Below, one piece after another: positions 1 to 9,706 of a DNA stretch of 64,000 bases (its first letter is position 1; each line of letters starts with the position of its first letter). The position numbers were made by a program, and so were the translations under genes. The notes below the pieces were generated by a model. That model had not been told where the DNA came from, made no database searches, and worked only from the letters and a program-made list of their open reading frames with translations. The stretch is from Eopsaltria australis (lineage: Eukaryota > Chordata > Aves > Passeriformes > Petroicidae), in assembly GCA_034509425.1 (NCBI GenBank), contig JAVTVJ010000831.1:169435-233434 (forward strand), given 5' to 3'.

Positions 1-221
1 TGATAACAAAGGAACAGTAAACCAAGCTAGATTTGCATAGCAGGTTGTTGCTTTTGGGGAAACCAGGGGTGGCCCAGTGTGTTGCAGCCTTCCTGGAGGA
101 AGCGTTCCCTCAGAAAACGGCCTCTCCAGGAGCCTTGGCAACCCCCTAAGTGGTGGGTGATATCTTCAAGTGTAGCAGCTTCTCTGCTACAGGTAATATC
201 AGCTCTTGTGGTTCAGCTCTT

Positions 222-573
222 TGTGAAATCACCCGAGGCAAACTCGGGGACAGAGAGACAAAGGGCATCATATGGCAGTTCCACAAGGTAGCTTTTATTG
301 TCCAGCAGCTCTTGTGAAGGGGAGGCCAGGGACGACAGTTGCTTCTAGCCCAAAGGCTGAGGCAGGGGTCTTTTATAGGAAAGGCAGGGGGTGGGGTAGG
401 AACCAGTTAGCCAACTGGGTACAAAGTATTACCATAGAGAAGCAAGGCATGCTGGGGTGGTTCATCTGGTCGCCGATGTTGGGGAAGATGAAATAGGAAA
501 GCCTTATAAATATGATTACCTAGCAAAAGATGCTGAGAATGTAGAAACTATCAGTGAGATTGAAATGAAGACA
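222..573 (-). mobile_element. Solo LTR, ERVK-like (family A)
   Basis: Read on the minus strand this is a compact 352-bp LTR. It starts TGTCTTCATT and ends in TTTCACA, with a TATA-type TATAAAAG (plus 370-378) and an AATAAA signal (complement of plus 294-299). The hexamer AGCTCT lies at 215-220 and again at 574-579. The left copy is one base away from the LTR end, so the duplication is good but not perfect. Length and 6-bp duplication fit an ERVK solo LTR. No internal retroviral sequence was recognised beside it. Short frames across it are not credible genes. Confidence 0.7.
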
Positions 574-759
574 AGCTCTGAGATACCAAACCCCAGTTAC
601 TGAACAACTAGAAAACAATGGTATGGCCACTGCAGGTAATCCCCCCTTTGATTAAACAATACCCTCTGCTTGCAGATAGGTCCAAGGGTCAGAGCAGACC
701 CTACCAACTTGGCAGAGGATCCAAAAAGCAGTTTTTAGGGTTTAAAATATAACGCCATA
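574..759. other. Short unassigned spacer between two LTRs
   Basis: No coding signal is visible. A C-run followed by TTTGATT near 645-655 would read as a polypurine tract on the minus strand, but the LTR boundary at 573 with its hexamer duplication argues against a provirus junction here. Confidence 0.3.
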
Positions 760-1101
760 TGGTAATGCAATAGTTCTCATAGGCTGTATGCAAATGTTAT
801 AAGATTTGTAGTTTGTTCTAGATTGGATAATGAAAATTAGAATATTCAGCACAGAAGATGATTTATTGTATTGTAAGCGACAAGCTTGCTCTCTTAGTTC
901 CTCGCTCTTAGCTCTCTTAGCTCTTCTCTTCGATCTCTTCTCTCCTCTCTTGCCTCTCTGACCTGCTCCGGGCTGCGTCTGGCAGCCCCCAGCAGGTTTC
1001 TTAAACCGACGTCTTTTCACAATAAACGTCATGCTCTACGACCCGACTTCAGAGATCTCTCGTCTGTCCCGACTGTCCAAAACCAGCCCGCAAATTCTAC
1101 A
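760..1101 (+). mobile_element. Probable ERVK-like LTR, plus strand
   Basis: The stretch has an LTR layout: an AT-rich 5' half, a CT-rich middle (895-960), an AATAAA at about 1020 followed by a GC-richer U5-like tail, and an end in TTCTACA. GCCAT occurs at 754-758 and again at 1103-1107, one base outside each proposed end, which suggests an offset target duplication. The 5' boundary is uncertain. A minus-strand frame of 96 codons (742-1032), rich in Arg and Lys, is the complement of the CT-rich tract and is not a convincing gene. Confidence 0.45.
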
Positions 1102-2228
1102 AGCCATGACCCAGAGGTAGGTTTCTTATCTCTGAGTCATTTTGCCCTCAGGCTTTTCTCCAAGGGAGTGCAGAGGGCTCTTGAGCCAAGAGCTTACAGC
1201 CCTCCACAGCAGGTAAAAAAACAAGGTAAAAATAATGTGATGCTTCTTTTGAGATTGGTGTGATGATAATTGCACCCCCACAAGTTTAATTTTGGGAATC
1301 CTTTCAGTCACTGCAATTCACTTTCTTTAACAAGTTCATTCATTCAGTCTTAAACGTTCCAGAGCTCAATGCCCTGTGATTAGCTCTGCTTTCTTGCACA
1401 TGTAAAGGGGAAGAACAGTCAAATAATTTGTAGTGGTCTACACGACTATTGACATATGCATTGATGTTACCCATGACAGGACAGGCCCTAGTGCTGGTAA
1501 TCCACAGGAGGAAGCACAGCACTGAATAGCATAAGCCCCACTAAACTGAAAACAGGGCTAGAATTCAAACCAACCTAATTCAATCAAATACAGCTGTGCT
1601 ACAGACTGTCCATAGACCATCTTTTGGAAGACTCATTAGAAACAAACAAAATTACAGTGATCTTGCTTTTTATTTAACATTTGATTCTGTCAGTATTCAT
1701 ACACTGAATCAATTATGTATATTATATAGTCTGTAATAAAAATATAATACCAAGAAAACCTGAGGGAAGTTGAAAACTATATGTTGCTCTTTGCAATATA
1801 TGTAACAAAGTGCTGTTTCAAACTGTGAATACACATGCTGGACTTCAGGGCTGTTTTTTGCAAATTAGAAAACCTAAAATACTGGAATGCCTTACTATGA
1901 AGAAAGAGAGAGAGAGAGAGAGGGGAAGGAACAGAAAATTTTTCTCGTTTGCTGTATGAGAAATGTTCCCATCTACCAATGACAGATATATTCATTATGG
2001 AGAAACCCATAGCACATGACCTGCTCTCAAATGTTGCAGTCAAATAGAATTCAGTATTATATTCCCATTGTAGACCTTAACTGTAGGTAGATCCTTGAGG
2101 ATGCAGTAAGACATTGATGGTAGTGACAGTGAATGGGGAGTCTTAAAAAGATTTGTTAAGATTATTTGGTCATGCTTATCAAATCTTAGGCGCCTCTAAC
2201 TCATTTCATAATTTTTATATTTTACATT
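1102..2228. other. Unique AT-rich DNA, no gene seen
   Basis: No repeat family, exon pattern or RNA gene was recognised. An (AG)n microsatellite lies at about 1904-1922. Confidence 0.5.
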
Positions 2229-3137
2229 TGTCGGGGTTTTGGATCTAGTTTTTTTTTGGTTTTTCCTTCAGGAATTTTTCTCCCATGGGTTGCTAGGTAA
2301 CTAAAGACTGGGGGGGGGGGGGGGAAGGGAATCTCTCTGGGAAAGTAGAGAGCGAGATTTCGGGACTGGAAAAAGAAAGCAAGGGTGGGGGGGAGGGCTG
2401 GTCTCTCTTGCTTGGGACCCTTGGAGCCAGACGGTTGGAGCCGCTGTCTACTGAACCCATGGCCACTGAGAAACCAGCATGGAGCTGCCGGCCTTTCTGC
2501 TCTGAGTGTTCCCCCTACTCCACTGGGACCCGATCTGCCACCAGCCCATCTCTCCCCCGCTCCTCTGGCACCACTCCAAGTTTTTGCTACACTGTAACTG
2601 TGCTCCCCCTACACACCGGGACCTCTTGCCGTCCCGGCTCGCTGTGTCCGGGGATCCTGCTGCGGCACCGACACCAGCTGCCCCCGAGGGTTTGTGAAAC
2701 AAAGCCTCTCCTCCATCCCTCTCTGCCCCGGGCAGTCGCCATTGACACGCGTTACCTGGGCTAGCGCTAGAGCGGCCCCTGCAGCTGCCTGGAATCATCA
2801 CACCTAGAGCGCCCCCTACAGTCGCGATAGAACCATTGCACACAGAGCGCCCCCTGCAGGCTGTGACTGGAACTGCACCAAAGGGAAAAGGTGCCTGAAG
2901 CCAAGCAGGCTGCCACTGGGTTTCTGGTTCTGTTTGTTGGTTAATGCCATAGTTGTTGTTACTTGTTAGCTTTGTTTTAGATATTAGTAAAGAACTGTTA
3001 TTCCTATTCTCATATCTATGCCTGAGAGCCCCTTGATTTCAAATTTGTAATAATTTGGAGGGAGAGGGGTTACAGTTTCCCATTCCAAGGGAGGCTCCTG
3101 CCTTCCTTAACAGACACCTGTCTTTCTAACCAAAACA
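2229..3137 (+). mobile_element. Solo LTR, ERVL-like (F+)
   Basis: This 909-bp LTR starts TGTCGGGGTTTTGG and ends ACCAAAACA. It is flanked by ACATT (2224-2228) and ACGTT (3138-3142), a 5-bp duplication differing by one transition. A near full-length relative lies inverted at 3537-4437, and the two match along their length. A 15-base G run sits at 2310-2324. The middle carries three spaced copies of an AGAGCGCCCCCT-like motif (about 2768-2860). An AGTAAAG near 2985 may replace the usual polyadenylation signal. Frames of 60-130 codons on both strands are LTR sequence, not genes. Confidence 0.85.
2310..2324 (+). repeat. Poly-G run
   Basis: Fifteen consecutive G residues inside LTR F+. The minus copy F- lacks it, so the run expanded after insertion or varies between copies. 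It could form a quadruplex and is prone to length error in assembly. Confidence 0.9.
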
Positions 3138-3536
3138 ACGTTGAATCCTGAGATGTTTTATATTGAATGCTAGGATAGATGACTGAGTACTATGATACAA
3201 ATTTAACCTTGTGCAAGATGGCCCAGCACTGTGGAGGTTGGCAATGTTTCCTGCATGAATGTGTACGTGTGACTGGTACTCACTTTGCCTCATGTTGCTC
3301 TCAGTGCTCCAGCACTGCTCAAGTGTGACTGAAAAATCTGTCCTAAAATTTTGGAGAAATAATCTTTGCATGCGCAAAAATGTGTGGAAAATCAAGAACT
3401 AAACCAAATTGTAAGCCCTTGGAACCTTGCCACCAGCAACAGATCTTAGGTAATTCATATGAGTAGAGAATTCTTTTGTTTTGGCAGTTAATTTGTGTGG
3501 TAGTATGACAAATTTCATGATTGCATGCAATGTCTC
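3138..3536. other. Spacer between inverted LTRs F+ and F-
   Basis: About 400 bp of unique DNA. No gene or internal retroviral sequence was recognised. The target duplications of both LTRs close against it. Confidence 0.6.
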
Positions 3537-4437
3537 TGTCTTTGTTTGAAGGACAGGTGTCTCTTAAGGAAGGCAGGAGCCTCCCTTGGAATGGGAAACT
3601 GTAACCCCTCTCCCTCCGAATTATTATAAATTTGAAATCAAGAGGCTCTCAGGCAAAGATATGGGAATAGGAATAACAGTTCTTTACTAATATCTACAAC
3701 AAAGATGACAAATAACAACAAACAGAACCAGAAACCCAGTGGCAGCCTGCTCGGCTTCAGGCACCTTTTCCCTTTGGTGCAGTTCCAGTCACAGCCTGCA
3801 GGGGCGCTCTGGGTGTGATGATTCCAGGCAGCTGCAGGGGGTGCTCCGGTGTGAGCTCAGGTAGCACACGGTAATGGCGGCTGCCCGAGGCAGAGAGAGA
3901 TGGAGGAGAGCCTTTTTTTCACAGACCCTCGGGGGGCAGCTGGTGTCAGTGCCGCAGCAGGATCCCCAGACACAGCGAGCTGGGATGGTAAGAGGTCCCG
4001 GCGTGCAGGGGGAACCCAGTTACAATGTAGCAAAAACTCAGAGCGGCGTGAAGGAGTGGGGGAGAGATGGGCTGGTGGCAGGCAGCTCCCGATGGAGCAG
4101 AGAGGAAAAGACTCACAGCAGACAGACCGGCAGCTCCGTGCTGGCTTCTCAGGGGCCGTGGGTTCAGCAGACAGCAGCTCCAACCGTCCAGCTCTCAGGG
4201 TCCCGAGCAAGAGAGCGACCTCCCTGCCGCCCTTGTTTTTTCAGTCTCCAAAATCTCGCGTTGTCAGGTCCTGCTTCCATGAGAACGATTCTGCCCCACC
4301 CTGCCAAGGAGAAAGGCCCTAGCCTTGGTGCTTTGTTTCTCTTAAGTACTCAGCCATTAGCTCAGTCATTAGTCTCTTAGCAACCCATGGGAGAAAAAAT
4401 TCCTGAGGAAAAAAAAAACTAAATCCAAACTCCAACA
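3537..4437 (-). mobile_element. Solo LTR, ERVL-like (F-)
   Basis: A minus-strand copy of the F family, 901 bp, reading TGTTGGAGTTTGG to CAAAGACA. The pentamer GTCTC is present at 3532-3536 and 4438-4442, a perfect 5-bp target duplication. This shows it is an independent insertion, not half of a palindromic element with F+. Open frames of up to 168 codons across it on the plus strand (3874-4380) are antisense to the LTR and not credible genes. Confidence 0.88.
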
Positions 4438-4836
4438 GTCTCCCAAGTTATTTGGTGATGAAAGATATTTTTTTTCCAAATATCAGTAGCTTTAGATACT
4501 ATCATAAATTAAGAGTTTAATAACACAAAAAAAAAATCAAGCATTAGGCTGTTTAATATAAGCTTTAGTATACTAATTCAATAGAGTATTCATCAGCCAG
4601 TATTTCCAAAAGAAAAGAAAATCTTGCCAAAGGTAAGCAGTATAGGGGAAAATATGCTTATACAGAAATTATTTTCCCATACCTGTCTTTAACATTCATT
4701 ACCTTTCCCTATGAGTTTGTCTTTATTACAGCAAAATAGATCATAAACAGACACTATTTCAGCCTTACTCAAAAATCATAAAAAATTGGTTTAATCGAAA
4801 TCAGTCTTCCATAACTAAAGAAGGAATATGAATCAG
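4438..4836. other. Unique AT-rich DNA
   Basis: No gene, repeat family or RNA recognised. Confidence 0.45.
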
Positions 4837-5178
4837 TGTGATGGGTTAACCTTGCTGACTGCCAGTTACCAAACCATCCATTCTCTCACTCCTATTTATC
4901 ATCAGGACAGGAGGAGAAAAAAAAGTGTGAAAACGGTCATGAGTTAAGATAAGGACAGGGAGGTCACTCACAAATTTCTGACATAGGCAAAACAGACTAG
5001 ACTTGGTGAAATTAATTCAATTTACTGTAAATGAAAAATGGAGTAAAATAGTGAGAAATGAAAGCAAAATTAAAAACACTCCGAGGCTGCTTTTCTGCTC
5101 AGAAACAACAGCATTCCTAACTCTTCTAAGTCTTCCCCCTGAGTGGCACAGGCACGCAGGTATTAGGTTTTAGTCAGT

Positions 5179-6946
5179 TGTTGTGGTTTAGAGGTTTGGG
5201 AAACCGGGCAGAAACACCAATTGTGTAGTGGTTTTAATTTGCCTATTGGAGTTTCTGGCTAAACACCAGCACACTTACCAAAATTTACCTGATTTTTGTT
5301 GTGAGGTAAGGATTAATAGTAGACAAAGTAGGCTCACACTTTAAGGGATATAAAGAGAATTTATTAACAGACTTAAACAAAGAGAATAATAAAAATCAGG
5401 AATCAGAACAAAACCTTTAGAACACCCTTCTTCCCTGCCCCCTCCATTTCTTTCCCACTGATCATACAATAGACTGCACTTCGACTTTTAGTTAGTTTAC
5501 CACTTCTGAAATAGTCCTTTTCCTCAGTTCGTGTAGGGAGAGACGTTTTCTCTTGCTCTATCATGTTGATTCCCATAGGAAAACACAGTTCTTATGGTTT
5601 TCAGCCTCAATACAAGCAGCCGCCCGGAAGGAAAAGATCTGCTTGTTTTGGAAAATCCCTCCCACTTTAGTAGCTTTCCCATGACTACTACAGTGGGCAT
5701 ATGATGGTCACTGAGGTAGTCTTTTGAGGATGAAGATTTCTATTACAGTGGCGATGAAATCCCCTTTTTTCATTAACGGCAACATAAGTCTTCTTCTATT
5801 ATTCCCGCAGCAAGGAATCTTTACTTAGGAGTCTTAGTCCACTGGCTGCAGCTAGAACATTACAACCCCCCTATTTCACTCTTTTAGACCATTGTTCATA
5901 TATTACAGGGTATATTATAGCCGAGTTTATCAACATGTCTTTACAAGAGCAGTTTCTGCCTTGGTTAGGACACTCCTCATCTCCTCCCTCTCTGGATATA
6001 GGCTTTGCTATATTCATTAACTTGGAGTCTTTCTGTTGTACTTTTTGCAGGTGTCTTGATTCTTTCTCTTTCTGTGTGGGGGAAAACAGATGCTTGTAAG
6101 TTCCGTCCTGATGTTGAAAAGGTTAATTTATCTTTCAGTTGGACGACAGTCACATGACCTCTACCCACGTTGTTTGAGTGTAACGTTCTCAGCATTTGAG
6201 CTGAGGGAGAGGAGTTTGTGCCGTTCTCCATCCAAGCCACATCCGAGCTGCAGAGGGCCAGCCCAAGCCTTCTCCCGCGCTGGGCCGCTCACAGAGCCAG
6301 CTCGGCACAGCCCAGCGGGGCCAGTGGGGCCGCATCTGACATGCAGGGAGAGGAGCCCGCCTGTGCCGTTCTCCATCCAAACAATGTCTGAGTCGCAGGG
6401 GGCTCAGCCTGAGTCCTCTCCCGTGCTGGGCCACGCTGCAGAGCGGGGCTGGCGGGGCTGTGTCTGAGTTGCAGGGGGCCCGGCCCGAGCCCTCTCCTGT
6501 GCTGGACTGTGCCACAGGGAGCCGGCCTGGCTTGGCCAGGTGGGGTGGGACTGACAGGGCTGAGTCATCTCGTCCTGGGGAAAAAGAACAAAGCTTTTCC
6601 TGGCTCGGCCGGAACCGAACGGAGCCGACTTGGCTCTCTCTCACATGGAGCCACTATTAGGGACTAAAAGGCCGGCACGAGCTTCCCTCCCCACTCCCCT
6701 TCCGCGCCATCTTGGCCGACAGGCCAGGACATGTGGCCTGGGTGGACCTCACCAGACGGCGCGGAGGGGAGAGAGCGACGTCTTTTCTCAGTCAGCCAGA
6801 AGTCTAAAAGAGGGCTTCTTCTGATCCTCTCCTGGTTTTATGAGTTCTGGAGGTGGAAACTGCAATACCTCCCTTTGGGTACCGCATTTCCAGCTCCACC
6901 TCCTTCTTTCTGCACCGGAAATCCCAGCCAAGGCTACCCCACTACA
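5179..6946 (-). mobile_element. Long solo LTR, family Z copy 1, nested in Q
   Basis: A 1.77-kb minus-strand LTR reading TGTAGTGGGG to CCACAACA. TCAGT (5174-5178) and TTAGT (6947-6951) flank it, a 5-bp duplication with one mismatch. Relatives lie at 16471-18207, 41845-43083 and 59511-61178. The minus strand has a TATA-like TAAAACC near the start (plus about 6836) and an AATAAA near the end (complement of plus 5360-5365), with about 1.45 kb between. The GC-rich middle (6230-6760) holds overlapping frames on both strands (up to 151 codons) and short internal duplications of a CCGTTCTCCATCCAA-type block. None resembles a known protein. Confidence 0.85.
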
Positions 6947-7037
6947 TTAGTTCATAACCTTTTGACTCTGTCACTCCTTCCTCATCACACTCTTCTCCTA
7001 ATCCAATGTGGGTTCCTCAACAATGGGATAGAGCCCT

Positions 7038-7608
7038 TGTATTGGGTCTGACTGGGGTAAAGCTCACAGGCCTTACAGTGCTGTGTTTTGCTTTGGTAGC
7101 TGGCGTTGATAACAGAGCAGTGTTTTGGCTACTGCCAAGCAGTGCTGTCCCTCTGAAATTCCTTCCCCCACTGAAGAGGATGGGGGGGGCAAGATCCTGG
7201 GAGGGGACACCAGCAGGCCAGCTGACCCCAGTCAGCCAAAGGGATATTCCATACCATATGACATCAGCTCAGATATATAAGGGAAGGAAGAGAGGAGGAG
7301 GAGGAGGCACTCAGCACTCGTCCATGTTTGCCTCCTTGAACAACTGTCACGCGTGCTGAAGCCCTGCTTCCCAGAAAGTGTCCGGACATTGCTACTGATG
7401 GGAAGTAGAGATTGATTGTTTTCCCCTCTGCTCTTGCACGCGCAACTCTCAGCTTGCTTGTTCTATTTTTCCCCTCTCTGTAATAAAACTGCCTTTTCTT
7501 ACCCTGATAGTCTTTTTCAATATTATCCTCTCCCCTCTCCCAGTGGGAGGGGGAGTGATAGAGTGACTGAGTGGGCACCTGGCACCTAGCTGGGGTCAAC
7601 CCATGACA
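7038..7608 (+). mobile_element. Solo LTR, ERVL-like (Y1), nested in Q
   Basis: A 571-bp LTR from TGTATTGGGTC to CCCATGACA. GCCCT is duplicated perfectly at 7033-7037 and 7609-7613. It has ATATATAA at about 7273 and AATAAA at 7482-7487, so promoter, R and U5 are recognisable. Close copies lie at 27375-27940 and 43187-43752. It interrupts LTR Q in the opposite orientation. Confidence 0.93.
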
Positions 7609-8104
7609 GCCCTTCATGAATTTCTTCAGTGTGGATCCTTCCCTCCAGCTTCATGAACTGCTCCAGCAAGGTTCTTTCCCTGATGTACTGTTCTTCAGGA
7701 GTGGTTAGGGTTCTTTACATGGCTACAGCTCCTGACAGAAAACCTGCTGCTGTGTTCCTTCATGGGCCTGATCTTCTCCACAGATTGCAGGAGAATCTCT
7801 GCTCTAGTACTTGAAGCACCTCCTCCCCCTCCTTCTTCATTAACCTTGGTGTCTGTAGGGCTGTTCACTTCTTTTTCCTCTCTCTCACAACTGCTTCACA
7901 GCATTCTTTCACCCTTTCTCAATTATGTTATCACAGAGGGTTCACCAGCTTGGATCATAGGCTCAGTTTAGTCCAGTTTTGAGGCCTTTCAGAGCTGGCT
8001 GAAACCAGCTTTGTCCAACATGACACAGCCCCAGGCTTCCTCTCACAGAAGCCACTCCTTCAGCACACTGTGCAACCAAACCCTTGCCATGTCAACCCAA
8101 TACA

Positions 8105-9265
8105 ATGAGTTTAACAGCCAAAGACAATACAAGGCATTTTGCTGAATCCTGTGTGACCTTCTACAGGTTTTTTCATTCTGCAGTTTTAGAGCTTTACTGT
8201 AAAGCATCAGCAAAACTGGCAGTGGAAAAAGAAGTAACCACATTTTCAGTGGAAAAGACTGTCCAAAATGCTATTAGGAAAACCGAAATTATTATTCTGA
8301 AAGTATTTCCTTAATTTATTCTTCTTTAGAAAAAAAGAAAAACATGACAAAATGATGTAAATTTCTTTTCTGGAATGAACATGCATCACATCTTTTATTT
8401 CTCTTGTAGCAATATAAAAAAATACGGAAAATTCTATGTCAAAAAAAGCCAAAACCAAAAATGTAATAAAAAATACAAGCAACAAATAAAGAATGAAAGT
8501 CTGTCTTACATATCACAATAGATATAAGAGAATCATCTACCTAATGTAAATGCTGTTTTAATATTAGAGTGTTCAGCATCTTTGGAGTAGTTGTTTAAAG
8601 ATAAAAAGTTGTAAAAAAGAGGATGTTCTGTCAGATTTCACAGGAGCACAGATACACAGCCAATATTTATCTGAATGCTAAAGAAATGCTCAAATTTGTT
8701 ACTTATATTTCTGCTTTCCTTCAGTAAGTCATACTCCTGTTTTTGACTCTAGCAAAGAATAACTTTCTTGAGATAATTTCCATACAATCTATATGGATGT
8801 GAATTCACCATTCCTTACCACAAAAAAAATATTCATGTCTTAAGATCATATCCTTTTAAAACAACTTATATATGAAGAACATCTTACTGAATTCACAGCA
8901 AAGATGTTATTGTCCAGTTTTACAGTGACCCAGAGCAGCCATAGGACTATAATAAAAAATTTAGGAGTCCTTTATTTTAGATTTAGAAAAAGAGGAGGAC
9001 ACAAACCTTCCATCAGAAGCATGTATCTATTTGGAACTGCCAGTTCTTTAGGTGCTTTGAGAGCAAACAGGCCATTACTTACTGAAGCATCAAAATCTGT
9101 GTTTGTTTTTGAATCAGTGAGAATAAAGGCCAATTTTTCTACACCAGTTTAAATTATATCAAGGACAGTACTTTATGAAATTTTACAAATACTCTGAAAT
9201 TTTCCCTCTAAAGATTACACCAGTCATGGAAGTCTGTAATCTTTTTTGAAAAATCAAAGTCCTGG
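8105..9265. other. Unique AT-rich DNA, no gene seen
   Basis: Short frames on both strands (for example 8084-8314 and 8904-9152) show no recognisable domain. No RNA gene or repeat family was recognised. Confidence 0.45.
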
Positions 9266-9706
9266 TGTTGCCTTTTCCCCCAACCTGGAAAAGAAACTTG
9301 ACATCATTTTAGCAAGCAGGTAATATAAAAGGGGATCTTTATTTTGAAAGTCTTCAGGAGCAGTTATGGAAAGGTGTCCATAAAAGCCTCCCCCTCCAGG
9401 GGTGAGTACATATTTATAGCTTTTATGAAATTAGCATAATTGATTAAAAGCACCAATTAGGAGAATAAGTGGTGATTCAATTCCCCCCCCAAGGCCCAGC
9501 CCCTTCTCTGGAGCCCCCCTCTCAGCACTGGCTCTACTTTGTTTATGAAAATGTACCTCAGAGTTGTTCTCGGCCTTGGTTCCCAGGAAGAACCGAGATA
9601 GGACAGGGCCTTGCACCCCCTGGGGCTTGGACCTCTGGAATTTGCTTTGTCTTTCTGCCTAGGGAAAGGCCATGGAAAAGTACTGGGAAAACTAGCTATT
9701 AATACA
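9266..9706 (-). mobile_element. Probable LTR (G), minus strand
   Basis: On the minus strand the segment has a TATA-type TATAAATA (near plus 9410), an AATAAAG (complement of plus 9338-9343) about 75 bases later, and an end in AAAGGCAACA. The 5' end is tentatively the TGTATTAATAG at 9706. I found no matching target duplication, so the boundaries are approximate and the class is unknown. Confidence 0.5.

Larger units (their letters stand above)
4837..8104 (-). mobile_element. Old ERVL-like LTR (Q) split by two nested LTRs
   Basis: Read on the minus strand, pieces at 7614-8104, 6947-7037 and 4837-5178 join in order into one LTR of about 920 bp that starts TGTATTGGG and ends CCCATCACA. From memory the pieces match successive parts of a common avian ERVL-type LTR. 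ATCAG (4832-4836) and ATGAG (8105-8109) form a 5-bp duplication with one mismatch. Z1 (5179-6946) and Y1 (7038-7608) interrupt it, each with its own target duplication, so Q is oldest. Its polyadenylation signal is decayed. The joined order is inferred from layout, not from an alignment. Confidence 0.8.

Noticed and set aside
604..660. Polypurine tract and 3' LTR junction near 650
   Set aside because: The LTR there is bounded by AGCTCT at 573/574, and no env-like sequence lies on the other side.
742..1032. Arg/Lys-rich 96-codon minus frame as a small gene
   Set aside because: It is the complement of a CT-rich LTR tract with a polyadenylation signal. Its composition explains the frame.
1904..1922. 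(AG)n run as a regulatory site
   Set aside because: A plain microsatellite with nothing else around it.
3874..4380. 168-codon plus frame
   Set aside because: It is antisense to LTR F- and GC-rich by composition. No domain, and the F+ copy does not keep the frame.
2229..4437. F+ and F- as one palindromic or fold-back transposon
   Set aside because: Each has its own 5-bp target duplication, and the spacer holds no shared sequence.
6189..6644. 151-codon minus frame in Z1
   Set aside because: It lies in the GC-rich LTR middle with overlapping frames on both strands and is not kept in Z2 or Z3.
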